Assembly: GCF_001949145.1 (NCBI RefSeq)
Contig: NW_019091375.1
Location: 1,661,633-1,725,632 of the forward strand
Source of the DNA: Acanthaster planci
Taxonomy: Eukaryota; Echinodermata; Asteroidea; Valvatida; Acanthasteridae
Direction: 5' to 3'
DNA: 64,000 nucleotides
The notes under the pieces are model-generated. The model saw nothing but the letters and a program-made list of their open reading frames with translations, searched no databases and was not told the origin of the DNA. This document shows positions 38,931 to 50,880 of the stretch, piece after piece (position 1 is the stretch's first letter; each line of letters opens with the position of its first letter). A program made the translations under genes and the position numbers.

Positions 38931-40000
38931 TCCTCGTTCGAGACCGGCGTCCATTACCGGTGATTGCTTTCGAGAGTTGGCCCCGAAAAAAGGGTCCGGG
39001 AAGTTATTAAGAGACGACAAGCTCGATGAGCGTTGAAGTCCTTCTGATACGAGGACCCGTCTCGGAGTCACAACTTTCTTGATCTCAGCCGGAATCTTGA
39101 AATCTAGGTTAGAATGTCTCCTGGCCTCTTATAGGTCGCAATCGCAAAAATAAAAAAACAATACATGTACCGTGGTCGTTTTGTGCCTGGCTTAGCTTTC
39201 ACCAAGGACAACAGATCAGCCACCATAACTCACATATCTTACAATGCCATTTTCTAGTAACCCGTTTCCTTTTCGAATTAAGTTCAGTCACAAAATCCGG
39301 CGGAGTAGACCTAGTCATGTAACTGGTTTCGCTGCATACAAATAACCGAGTACCGTGACATCCTTCCGTCTGTTACGTTTATAGTGTCTGATGCCGACAG
39401 AATGAAAAGGTGGATCTCCATTATTCCTTTGAGTACTTGGCTGTTAAGAGCTTCCACGATTCGTCAAATCGTTTAATCCCGCTTTGAGTTGTTTGTGTAC
39501 ATCGCCACGCAACTGTTACGCCGCGCTAACGGTCGATAGAGGATCGATAACAAGATTGCGACCAAGACTTCCCTTGTAAACACGGGCTTACGTTCGGTTG
39601 GTCCGGTGTCGCGCACAATAGGATATCCCTCGACTGTAGGCCTATGTCAGGACGTGATGCAGACTGCTGATTTGTTTCTAAATACCTATAAAGTAAAGTG
39701 ACGGAGCAGCCGAATTATAAGAGGGAACAGGGCTGGATTAAGTGCAGCAGCAGACGAGAGGAAAGCGCTTTTTGACAAGCTGTGTGAGGGACAACTCTTT
39801 TTCGAGAGGTCTTCCACTCTTTCAGAATGAAATTTGCATTTGAGTGATTTTTTTACACCAGCCCTGAGTGAAGTAACCGCCTCTGTTTTCATTTCTAAAC
39901 GACAGGACGAAGTGCTGCGGTTCATTCATTGGCATCTAGTGGGCCTAGTAGGTACAGTGCGTCCATGGGAGACTTATCGGATTCTTTTTATACTGCTCAT

Positions 40001-40171
40001 TACGGGCGATTCACTATAGCGCGCCTCCAAGAGTTTGCAACTCGTTGCCAATCATAGTGCGAGAAAGTTGTCGACCCGGTGCGCATTTGGAGAAGGTCGA
40101 CAGATTTCGCGTGTCCTGATTGGCCAACGCGTTGCAAACTCTTGGAGGCGTACTATTGTGAATCGCCCGTG
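40001..40171. mobile_element. MITE family A, copy 2 (171 bp)
   Basis: It has the same ends as copy 1 (TACGGGCGATTCACTATAGC; right end CCTCCAAGAGTTTGCAA reverse-complemented). The longer interior includes GTCGACAGATTTCGCG and GATTGGCCAACGCGTT. Copy 1 appears to be an internally shortened derivative. Confidence 0.85.
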
Positions 40172-40866
40172 TTTACCGTCTTACGGAAAACACGCCTTCC
40201 ACAATAACCGTCTCTGCTTCCTCAAGTGCCCATTAACGGTATGTGGCCCCCAGGTGGAGAGAAGTCATTGTCACAAACTGTCCTGCTCAAGGACACGCGC
40301 CCCTCAAACCGAAACTTAAAACCCAGAGCCTGCAGAATGGTTCAAGATGGTGCTCTGTTGAGAACACATGTGTTAGGTTCAGCCAATTCAGGCCAAACAC
40401 TCAATTACTGAATGTTGGTGCAGACCCTTCTGCTGCTTGGAATCTTTGCTGCTACCGTGACACTGGGAGGCTAAGAAACGTTTTCCCCGTTTGTCAATGC
40501 TACGGTACTCAGCTTTTACCGCCTCAGAAAACAAAAGTCCACCTCGACGAATCACAGGGAAAGATAGTTTTGGTTACACGATTGGCAACCAAACAAAAGC
40601 ACAGCAACCGCTTTCGAAGTTAGTACCCCCCAATAAAACCTTCCAAATATCTAAATTTAGGTCTTTTTGCCGGCTTAGTGGCCCTATTACTGGTGAATCT
40701 CCACACCTCAAAGCCGAGATGGATGTAGACTACGTTGGGAGGAGATAGAGGAGTTAAGGAGGTATCTCGATTCTCGCTTTACAAACATAGTCAACCTTTC
40801 TCGGATTACACCCGCCTCTACCCAGTACTGAGCATTACACATGACCAACTAACTGGTATTCAGCCA

Positions 40867-41095
40867 AGGGCGGATCTATAACTAAAATTGGGGATGAGTC
40901 TTTTTGGGGGGTGTTTGATTATTTTTTTAAAGAAACTCTTCTACGGGGTGTGGCTACATTTGTGGGGCGATTTATACTCTTTAGAGAGAAAGGCAAATGA
41001 TACAGGCAAGAAAAATTGCGTTTTGTCTTGTTATTTTTCAAAACTGCTCCTTTTTACGGCGGCGGGAATGACCCCTGCTGACCCCAGCCCTAAGA
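40867..41095. mobile_element. Possible diverged or truncated CAGGGGCG-type MITE
   Basis: The left end reads AGGGCGGATCTATAAC, like the consensus start of the element at 34.5 kb, and is followed by GGGG-rich sequence. No matching right end is seen, so this is a weak call. Confidence 0.3.
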
Positions 41096-41099
41096 TTCA

Positions 41100-44000
41100 C
41101 CCATGAATTCCACAAGGACCGATTGTTTCTTCTAAAGGACGGTTTTCCCTGGAAGGACGGTTTAGAAACACATTTCAGCAACTCTTAAACTCCCTTAAAA
41201 CACTTGCTGAAATTGTGTAATTTGGTGTATTTTCGGTCGATTATTCAAGGCAAATTGTCCATATGTGTAAATGGCCCGCTGAGATTTGAATTGGCAAGAC
41301 CCGACACTAATGAACTGCCAGTGTGGGTTAACACAAAACCAGGCATGTACGTGTGCCGCAAGATGACGCATGAATTAAGAATGATGTTTTCCCTCTAACT
41401 ACTGTTTGTTGTAAAATATTTAGGCGAGGTCATCTCTGGCCAGCGTGTGCTAAACACTGCCAAAAAGGTTCCCGCCTTTTCAACAAACCGAGAATTGCTC
41501 TGTTAAAGGGGACATGAAATCGGACTTTTTTATGCCTTGAATACTTGTGGGAAAGTTTCCTTGCCGTGTCCCTCTCCTCTGAAGTAGCACAGGGGAGGGA
41601 CTGCGACAGGTTGGCTTTTATGCTAATGATTTGCCGTATTCATGAGCACAAGTATGAGTGTCTCGCAGCAAAGTGTATATCACACTTTTCTACTTTTTCT
41701 TCTTGGTAGTTACATTTTTTACGAGCTTATGCCGCTGATCAGCCCATTTAGACAACAAAAATGGCTAAGAATTCATGAAAACTTTGTCGGTAGGTAAACT
41801 GAAAGACTATCCTCTTGGGGTTTTTCTTACGCTTTTTGACAAGGAGCGCCTGGTGTGACAGAAGCAAAATAGTGCCCTCTAAAAAAATGGATTGATGAAA
41901 GGATTTTCAAATTATTTAAACATTTTACCACCTGCTTGTCACTTACAATGAAAAGAAGTATTTAAACCCTAGTTCTGTAACGCATGGTAATTTGTAAAAT
42001 AGAAAACAATTTTAACTGCATTTTTCCTTCAAGATAATTATACCCTCTCCTAAATTCAAAAGACCACAAAAATCTTGGGGACAGAAAGGACAGATGCCCT
42101 CCATCTGAACTAAATGTCCAGCAAGGAACAAGGAGAGAAAAACAACTGAAGAGATGAAGGATATTTCAGCAACTTAATTCAGCCAGAGCGGCATGTCAAG
42201 AGCGTCCCATTAGAACACCGTTTAGCAATTTATAGACGTCGTCGTTGGAAAAAAAGGTGCATTTCAGAACTATGTAAGTATACGGTCCGCCACGTTTGCT
42301 TCGGGCTACTGACCTTCTAACCACCTACAAAATGAATTGTCCCCGCGGAGGTAAAAAGCGTACAATCATATCCATAAAAACTGATGCGTGCTAACCATTG
42401 ACACATCAGTTGTATGCGGGTGTGTGTGTGGGGGGGAGGGGAAGAAACCTGAGGACATGTTGCATTGATCTTTTGAAAAAACTAAGAGCCTAGGGTATAG
42501 ATTCTCCCAGGGTGGAAAAATCTGACAAATGGATTTCAGATAAAAATTCACAATTTGCACGCCGACCCGAAACGTGCACTAACCCATGGAATATTGATTT
42601 CTTACGACAACTACAGCAGCAAATGGCCTCTTATCCTGCAGATCTGAGAGCTGTCGAACGTGTCACAAAAAATATACCACATGTTATAATCGATACCAAT
42701 GTTTGATCAAACAAGCTGAATGGAAGATTAAGTGTGATCGATTAATGACAATCGATCCTAGTACCGGCGCTGACAGGGCAATGTTGCCAACGTGACGATT
42801 GCGTGGTCTTCGTGAGAATAACAATAGGTGGAGTCGATTTTAAAGGTACTTAATTTTCAGGCTTCGAAAGATGCTCCAAATTTGTCCTTGAAACTCTTCC
42901 CACAGAGTTCCTTGTCCACATTGTCATTATAATCAAATTAGATTTTTTAAATTTGGCTCTTTTGAGTTTAAAAACCAGAACTGGGAAGGAGACAATTATC
43001 TTCTTAAATTGGGGAAAAACCCAAAACGGTTATTGTTATCCAAGGTATCCCCGGGCAAGGTGTTTTCGAGTGAAATAATTCTCCTCGCAGAGATGTGACA
43101 GAATAAATTTGGACTTTGCTAATTCTTTACCTCGGATATTGACAAGCCAGGATAAACTTGCATTGGTTTCGCTTGCCTCTTCGAGGCTCTGCACACGTGA
43201 CAGTGACGTAATCAGACTACCCACTGTGCTTTACCGTACAAACCCATCTTCTCATGGGTTTGCAAAGGTGTGTCATGTGGAGTTAGAAACATGCAATACC
43301 AGTCACTTTCCATGCGGAATCCAACATTAATTGGAAAGCCTGGAGTGTTTGCATTGGCAGTAACTCTCGCACACTCACAATGCAACTTAGTTTGCTATCA
43401 GGTAGGAGCCGGTCGAGTAGCAGTAACTTGCCAGTACAGCCTCTCTTTCGGCTCAACCTTGCCAAGAGTGTGACATGTTGTACCACCGCCAGCCAGTGGG
43501 AATCCCCTCCGTCCAAAATGGTCCGCTCAAAAATAACGTGATCGTGTTTAGAGTCATAACTTAACCACTCACAGGTCCTAGTCAACCTGAGAATATTTTT
43601 TTTTCATCGTTCCCGTTCGCTGGTCTCCACACTCGAACCTGTGCCTTACTTCCTCGTTTCTTTTTGCCTCAAAATAGGGAAATCTCCATTTCTGATCACC
43701 GATAACACTCTACGTGAAACCCAGCATCGCCCACTCCACTCACCTGCCACTTCAAAACATTCCCTCCTATTCATCGAACATCGATCCACCCAAGTACCAG
43801 GCAAGAAGAAAGGCAGAAGCCATAGGGGAAAATACTTTTGCAATAGCAATCATCTCCCGCCGAAAGTGATCCCGTTCGGCCTCCTTCGCTTGGGTCTTCC
43901 CTCCAGGCGAATCGGCAAATCATCCCGTGGCCGGTTGGCGCTGATTTGAGGTGACTTGAGGTTAATAGCGTAAACGCGTACCACATCTGCCCGGCGGCAC

Positions 44001-44320
44001 CGTCCTCCCCGCCGCGCGCAGCGGCCCTAGCCTCTGGGCGCTTTCGCGCCAAATCAAGTTTGTTCCAGTTGGCAAAAGGCGGGAAATTCGATGAAGACGC
44101 AATACGAATGAGTGGAGTTAAGTGAACTGAATGATGTTTTGACTGAGTTGGAAAATATTGCGCCTTGTCACACAAAACCAAAGAGCGCAAGGAGGTCAAG
44201 TCAAGCGTTGCCCAGACTTGGATATAGTTCTGGTTCGTCGCAACTACCGGCAGACCGTAGTTTCCGCTTTTTAATGCTCGAAAAAAAACCTGATTTTCGT
44301 TCTTTAACAGACTTTTAGCT
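41100..44320. other. No gene seen
   Basis: Intergenic. The segment around 41510-41680 (AAAGGGGACATGAAATCGGA onwards) has the look of a dispersed repeat start, but no second copy lies in the window. A short TG/G-rich run is at 42418-42440. Confidence 0.45.
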
Positions 44321-44324
44321 AGTC

Positions 44325-44470
44325 ACTAATTTTTGTGACTCGGGTCGAATCGAGTCATTCCAACGTAGTGACTCGAGTCGGGTCGAGTAATTGTAGCGTA
44401 GTGACTCCAGTCGAGTCGAGTCATTACGCAATCTACGTCGAGTTGGGTCAAGTGTTTGGCTCAAGTCAGT
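44325..44470. repeat. GACTCGAGTCG degenerate minisatellite
   Basis: The segment has repeated GACTCGAGTCGGGTCGAGT units with ~30-bp higher-order spacing (GTGACTCGAG...TCATTCCAACGTA). Related runs occur at 44700-44770 (GAGTCGAGTCGAGTCGAGTC) and a short one at 14735-14775. Confidence 0.65.
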
Positions 44471-44689
44471 TCTAGTCATCAATATTTGAAATATAAAACT
44501 AGAAAGAAAGTCGTTTGGGGGCATTTTTAAATTTACTTTTGGTTTCTACATTTGGTCACACCAAACTTTGCTCTTGATGGCAATACAACATGTCGTGAAC
44601 ACTAAAAACCGGCACTGTAAGTCATTGCAGGTTTGTTTTTTTGTAAATCCGCTTATATTTATTTCTGGAACTCGAGTCTTATTTACTTT

Positions 44690-44770
44690 CACTCGAGTCA
44701 GGTCTTGTGAGGGTAGACTCGAGTCGAGTCGAGTCGAGTCACCTAGAATTGTAACTCAAGTCCGGTTGAG
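44690..44770. repeat. GAGTC tandem run
   Basis: ACTCGAGTCGAGTCGAGTCG and flanking ACTCGAGTCAGG units, part of the same repeat family as 44325-44470. Confidence 0.65.
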
Positions 44771-46039
44771 CATGACACACAGGGATTCGATTGCCCGTCT
44801 TGCCCATCCAATTTGTAGAACTCAGACCGCAAAATAAAGTCAAGTCCTCAAACGGGAAATTTCAAGGTAATTTCGACCGAGTAGAGTATAGAACTGTTTA
44901 AGATTCAGAAGGCATCGAAGAACACCTTTGGGTGCTGCTTGAGGAGAAGATCTCCTCTGATTTCCCCGAAAGTGTAGAACGTTTTTAAAGGGATGGAAAA
45001 GTCCCAGTGACCGGAGGGACTGCAGAGACCTAGCAGTCGGTCGTTGACGTGTGCCCAACTGATCTCCCGCTACCAGAGGGGTGCCCCTGCATGCTCATAC
45101 CGCGTAGCATCCGGTACCCCTCACGCACCCGTCCAACATTCGAGAGACAGTGATCTCAACCAGTGGGCATTAAAAAAAATATAAAAACAGAATAACATTA
45201 TTCCGTATCCGTATCTATGCGATCTCAAAAAATATTCAGTCCCAAAAGAAAAGCAGACTGAATGAATAAATAAAAAGCCGTTTTTCCCCCAATTGATTTG
45301 CGATAAATTATTCCACACTCCTCTGTGTTGAGCACGAATTTCTTTTGATTTGGCAAGCATGAGGCAGTCTTAGATATTGGTATTATAAATCTTGGTTTAG
45401 GTTGGAAAATTTTAGGGCTTAATTGGCAAATGATCTGTAATATGGCAATGGGTCATGCTTACTCATCATTCGACTGGTCACGTAGTTTACCCAATTAGCT
45501 CGCATAGTTGGGGAAATGTAGAAACCAGTTATTAGGAAAGAACTCGGATAAATTGATTCCTTCCAACTTACCGGCCTGACAATTTGCCACAATAATACCA
45601 AATCAGACGTTCATTGCATTAACAGAGTAAAAGAAACTCAAACGCTGAAACATTGCTGAATCAACTCAAATGCGAAATTGTCGAGTTAATTCAAATGCTT
45701 GTGCTGGGAATTCACAAAAGTTAAACGTTTCCCAACTGAAACGAATTTCATTTTCGGTGCATATTCTGTGACATCACTTCTTTTTCCCGTTCACCTGAAG
45801 TATGAGCTGGCCCTGAGGTCCGTTGCTTCCATACTGAAATAATCAAACATGGTGACAGCTTGACAGAGGCAGCAGGTGGAACATTAATTTCTAAGAACAC
45901 TTAATTTAAAGACTGGCTTCATTTAACACATTGACCTAATGAGTGGGCGCTTACTTTCGTTTAAATTCTGGCACATTTCCTTCTCAACGTAAGCTTTCTT
46001 TATTCTGTGTTAGCGTGAGCCTTTTTGTGCTTAACTGGG

Positions 46040-46274
46040 CCAATTTCAGAGAGCTGCTTAAGCACAAAATCTGCTTAAGCACAAAAAAATCTTGCTTAAA
46101 ATATAAAGGCTACCTGCTTTTAATCTATGTGATTGTCAGGCTAACCAAAAGACAGGTGAGTACCATTCCAAACCAATATACATCAAATGGATTTTTAGCT
46201 GGTAACCTTATTTGTCAAGCAAATTTCTTTCATGCTTAAGCAAATTCTGTGCTTAAGCAGCTCCATGAAATTGG
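46040..46274. mobile_element. MITE family C, copy 3
   Basis: The left end is CCAATTTCAGAGAGCTGCTT followed by AAGCACAAAAT; the right end is GTGCTTAAGCAGCTCCATGA followed by AATTGG. It is about 235 bp and similar inside to copies 1 and 2 (CTAACCAAAAGACAGGTGAG in the opposite orientation relative to copy 1). Confidence 0.85.
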
Positions 46275-46746
46275 CTACTGTGCCATATTTAAGGCATAGT
46301 TTCATTCGAAAGAAATTTGCCGAAAGGCTTAACATAAAAAGGCCATTTTTAGGGGGGGCGGGCCGAGATTACAGTTGTGGGGCCAACAGAGACACGTATT
46401 TAAACAACACAAGAAGAACGTATCCACATTGGGACCCTGCATTGGACTTATGGGATTCCAAAGAAACCGAACTCAACTCGAACTGAATAGGCATTTTTTT
46501 TCTGCACATGTTGGCATCTCACTCATTTCGGTTGCACCGATATTGATAAAGCAAATTCCATTTTAGCACTTATCCCTATAACCATTGAATAAAAAAAAAT
46601 GAGCACACACAGACATATTGCAACTTGGCTTAGTTTCCATGTTTTAATCAGCTTTGAAAATGTTAGACTATACACGAGCCAGCCCAGACCGAGCGGGTTG
46701 TGCTTTCAAAGCATATCTGATCCATGGTTGGTTAAAACCCTTGGCC

Positions 46747-46815
46747 AATGCGCGTTTGAAAGTGGTCGACAAATTTCGCGCGTTATGATTGGCCAGCGTG
46801 TTGCAAACTCTTGGT
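46747..46815. mobile_element. MITE family A, copy 3 (right half only)
   Basis: CGCGTTTGAAAGTGGTCGAC, AAATTTCGCGCG and GATTGGCCAGCGTGTTGCAA match the right half of copy 2; the outer terminal repeat is missing or replaced. Confidence 0.7.
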
Positions 46816-48528
46816 GGTGGCTCCAGACGTCTTACAGACGTCCTCCGAACGTAGGGACTGGTAGTCGGTAATGAACCCGGGACCACAGAGGTGGAAGGCG
46901 AGGAAAGAACGACCTTGCCAACCTGACTTGCCACCCCCGGAAATATGCCCTGACGACGCCCATGCTAAGTCCCTTCCATTGTTGGATACAGACCAGACGC
47001 TCGTGATTCCCCATTGTACAGGTGCGACCGAGTACCTTAATACCATTTTGATCGAATTTGTAGGGCAGATCAACAACGATCCGTGGAGAAATAGCGAGAC
47101 TTATATTGATCACGGAAGAGGCAACCAAGCGAAAGGCTACGCTTGGCACGCACGGCTCTATAGCACAAAACTGTTCACTTATTGGGATTAGAAAAAAAAA
47201 TTGTCGTTCATAATACAGATGTGTTGCAGTATGTTCATGCTCGGGGAATGTCAGCAACACGAATGGGAAAAAAATAAACATTTGAAGGCTGCTTTGCAAA
47301 GAGTGGGGGAAAAAAAAGCTTGAATTGCTTCGATATCTTAGTCTACCTGTTTGCTCGTGGCTGATTTGTGGGGCAGATAAATGAATGCTGTAAGAGCCCG
47401 CGTTTTGGGGCCTGTCGGCCCCAGCGATTAATTTAGATTTCAATCCGGCCAAGATAGAGAGAGAGTGATCGATTGATTCTGGGCGCGAAATTTGTCTTGT
47501 TCTCAGCTCAGCTGTTGAGGTTAACACTTCAGCGGCCTTAAATTTACTCGAGAGAGAGAAAGGACAGAAATCTAACCTCGTCCGAATGAGTTTCTGCTCT
47601 CTTGACCCGAACCGTTCGGTCGATTTTCGGAAGCTCTGGAGGTACCGATAAGAGAAAGAGCAAAAAAATAATAACAAAAAAATCATGGAAAGGAGAGGTT
47701 GACACGTCTTATGTCAACAACCCGCACGGTCACTGAAAATTTGGAGATTGCTCGATTTGTTTTTGTTGAGCATAGGCCTGGCCGTGACAGGAATTTCACT
47801 CACATACCAAGGCCACAACGGCTCCATCACCGTCGAGTCGAGTTGTTATGCGAAAAAATTGTAACTGCTGACAAAGACATGGGTGGAAATATTCCCCACC
47901 TCCACTTCACGTGATGATATCGCTCTCTCTTGGATGAAATTCCAATCACAGGCTCTGGCGTGGATGCGCGCCCTGCACGCGAAGGAAACCGTCGGCAGTC
48001 GAATGACCACCTGCTCAACCGGTGATTTCTTGAAAAGTGGATGGAAGCTTAGTTTTTTACCACCAAAATTAATGAAGTGGTATTTACCACTAAGCGATCT
48101 GTCGGCATGTAGGGTTCATTTCAAAGGGGATATATGCATTTGTTTAGAAAGTAGCTTTCGATAATGGGCTCAAAGGATACCTGTTTTTCCCCCCGTCTAG
48201 CCAAAATGGGCATGTTCTACCCTGAGCGCAAATTTTCTTTATGTGCGAGATTGGAATAATATCCTGTGATGTGCTCAGTGGGTGAAACGAAATGTTGGTG
48301 TTGTTTGCTCATGTACACAATCAACACAGTGGTGCAAACTCGACACGACATTTATCTACACTTCAGGTGTTTGCACTTAAAGTAGCAAGAATAAAATCAG
48401 CATAGTGCATCCCTCAGTCCTTTCGTGATTTGTGACCCATGTGTTAGCCATAACTGGTGGAAGTGGCAAGTCTGAGTCTAAATAATCTCTCATTTACTTT
48501 TTGAGGAAAAAGGCAGGTCTACACCCTA
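46816..48528. other. No convincing gene; long antisense frame not supported
   Basis: A 284-codon frame on the minus strand (47686-46832) and a 106-codon plus frame (46871-47191) overlap. Neither has convincing coding composition or a recognised domain. Confidence 0.45.
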
Positions 48529-48705
48529 AAAACTGCCGGGTCAGAATTGGGTACCATTCGGCGCGACCCTTTTCTGGGTCAAAAAATGACGCCCCCCTCA
48601 CGTCGCAATTTGACCCTTTCTGGGTCATAATTTGACCCGGACAAGGGCCACGCCTAATGGGACCCAATTCTGGGTCAATCTGATCCGGGAGATTTTAGAG
48701 TGTTT
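48529..48705. mobile_element. TGACCC-type MITE, copy 3 (best preserved)
   Basis: The left end is CTAAAAACTGCCGGGTCAGA followed by ATTGGGT. The right end, reverse-complemented, is CTAAAATCTCCCGGATCAGA followed by TTGACCC. These are clear terminal inverted repeats around internal GGGTCA/TGACCC units. There is no coding capacity. Confidence 0.7.
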
Positions 48706-49230
48706 TTCTCATTCATTTGTCAGTTTACTCTGCACTCTTTGCCATTGGCGGTTAATTACCACAGGAACTGGCTAAATAGAACAAAAATTGCAAAACCGCG
48801 ATAATGTTTAACACTGTTCTATGGGGGGGGTGATTATTTTCAATAGAACTCAGGCAGCTGAGATCATTGAAAGTATTGACAAGGATTAAGCAACATCCCT
48901 TGGGTACCTGGATGTTTTAAATTAACTCATATTTCCAAATTGGCAGGCAAATCCAAGCATTTGAAACACATCCTGCATTGCCAAAATGCAACAAGCAAAA
49001 ATCACTAATTCTGATTGTTAAAGAAACTGCATTTGAATTTCCCTACGCCAGCAGAGGAAACCATATACCGATGGTTTGAGGTTAAAAGTGGCGTCCACGA
49101 TCGTAGATTGATCACTCATCTAGTCCTCCTGTCCTGTCCTACTCGTCGATCTAAATGCAATTTTGAAACGGAGATAATGTGACATGATATAATGAGTGTC
49201 ATTGTTGCAGTATAACACTCTTTGTTTTTC

Positions 49231-49498
49231 GTTTATTGTGCATTTTGCGTGTGCTTTGTCTTTCTAACAAATTTCACCATGTTGATGTTCCATGTGTTTT
49301 GGTGTAACCTGTTAGAGTTAGGGTTTGTATACAATTGTAAAGGTGTCTAATTTTAAGGTTTTGTTTTTATTGTGTATGTATCATTTTTATGAGTGTTTGC
49401 TGGGCCCCAATGAAGACCAGTGTTAGTACACTGTTTGGGCATACCCTGGATAAACAAAATAAATAGAAATAAATAAATGAATAAATAAATAAATAAAG
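49231..49498 (+). mobile_element. 3' end of a non-LTR retrotransposon
   Basis: An AT-rich 3' untranslated-like region ends in GGGCATACCCTGGATAAACA and a (AAATAAAT)n tail. This form is typical of 5'-truncated LINE insertions. No coding part is recognisable, so the family is unknown. Confidence 0.5.
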
Positions 49499-49571
49499 TT
49501 TTGGTGTGGAGTGCTTCAAGAATTTTATAGCTCTGCTTAATGGGCGATTTTTCCTTAAAACCAACCCTGGT

Positions 49572-50047
49572 TTATTGAAGTAACATTAAATATTTTATTT
49601 TGAGTTCTAAACGGCAAGAAAGAGCGAACTCAGAGTTGCTCAAAGTGACCAACACGTCTTGATGTGATGAACTCGATTCGACATAATCTGAGTCAAATGA
49701 ACCGAGTCTCAAGATATACCCTTGCCGAGATCGTTCACTTCGTTGAAAGATAAAGCTTGACACGATTCCTTTAATCAGCGTTTCCAGATGGACTTCCTTG
49801 AAATCGGGGTTACCAGTGAACTCAATCCGGGTCAAAGTGGTTGAATCACATGGACTCCACCTGAGTTGCAATACTTAAATCTTTTCCAATCGCATCTTTG
49901 ATGTGAATCCACTCTGGCAACTCTTTTCTGACGGGTATCGGGACCCCAATCAACACTTCCCGCAAATCTTCCAGTGAACGAATTTTGTAGTTATTTAATT
50001 CCCTTTCATTGGTCGCATTGATTATGAATTGCCGTTGGAAATGCAGC
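49572..50047 (-). pseudogene. Unrecognised coding-like sequence with one frameshift
   Basis: On the minus strand a good acceptor (CTTTTTCCAATCAG|GCTGC) at 50047 opens a frame with ELNNYKIRSLEDLREVLIGV, PIPVRKELPEWIHIKDAIGK and DLSIATQ. It runs into a stop at 49846. From ~49871 the next frame carries on with TRIEFTGNPDFKEVHLETLI, KGIVSSFIFQRSERSRQGYI and a stop at 49572. The two frames overlap and both look protein-like, so a 1-nt frameshift in one old coding unit is the simplest reading. No family is recognised. It may be a decayed gene, a TE part or a sequencing slip. Confidence 0.4.
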
Positions 50048-50405
50048 CTGATTGGAAAAAGAATAGGGAACAAATTTATCCACGGCCAATTTCAAGTTAC
50101 TCGCCGAGGAGTTCAGTCGGTGGGGTATTGCTGTCGACATCCTGAGTGTGTGCTCTCGCCCGAGGTGGAAATTACATGAGTTGCGCGGTGTCGAAACTAC
50201 CTAATTAGATCCACTCTCCCTCAAAAGTAAATTAGGATTTACCTCAATACCTTGGGGTAGATCCTTTTTTTGTAGAAAACCCTGCCGAGGCTTTCGCCAA
50301 CCTCGTCTCAATCCCGCCTTTTTCTTTCTTCAGGGGGGTAAGCTGCCTCTCCCCTCCTCAAATGCCAACACTGTCTGGCACACTCCGCTGTGTGCCTTAT
50401 TTGAT

Positions 50406-50880
50406 TTGCACGCCAAAGCCGCGCCAGCGAAAAAACACCGAGGGCCCACGGTTGAAAGAAAGAGCCAAACCCGTCTCAGTGACCGGTCATTACGCGCGGT
50501 TTGGCGCGCGAGGGAAACTCGGCCCGGGAACTTGATTACCAGAAACCTGCGTGTACCTCACTCGCCTGACGGCGTGGCCAGTCGAATAATCGGCTCTTAG
50601 AAGGCAGGAAACACGAGTATTAAAAAAAGGAGACAAGTCCGGCACTCAACAGGGCTTTATCGTGAAGGCGCTGTCAAGCCAATAAGACATTTATAACATT
50701 TATTATTGCGCGGGATTAGCAAGCCGGCTGTAGTCAACGGAAGAACGCGTCGCTATCCTGTCAGCAGTCCGGACGTCTGTATTTCAAAGCACCGAAATCC
50801 ATCAAATATAAAAGCTTCTTTGCCGGGCAATATCCGATCCCAAGGCCAAGACGAGTTCCCTGACGAAACCCGGGTAAGTA
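50406..50880 (+). promoter_or_regulatory. CpG-dense segment ending in a strong plus-strand splice donor
   Basis: CpG is locally frequent (ATTACGCGCGGTTTGGCGCG and others) in otherwise AT-rich surroundings. At 50874 there is CCCGG|GTAAGTAA. This could be a promoter with first exon of an unseen plus-strand gene. No TATA box or clear start codon was found. Confidence 0.25.

Noticed and set aside
46871-47191. Plus-strand frame starting MNPGPQ, like the NPGP end of 2A-type peptides at LINE ORF starts
   Set aside because: The residues before it do not fit (in-frame TAG at -9, no D-V-E), and no LINE domain follows.
46832-47686. 284-codon minus-strand frame
   Set aside because: Phe/Ser/Leu-rich sequence without domain, splice sites or codon bias; it overlaps a MITE remnant. 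Probably chance.
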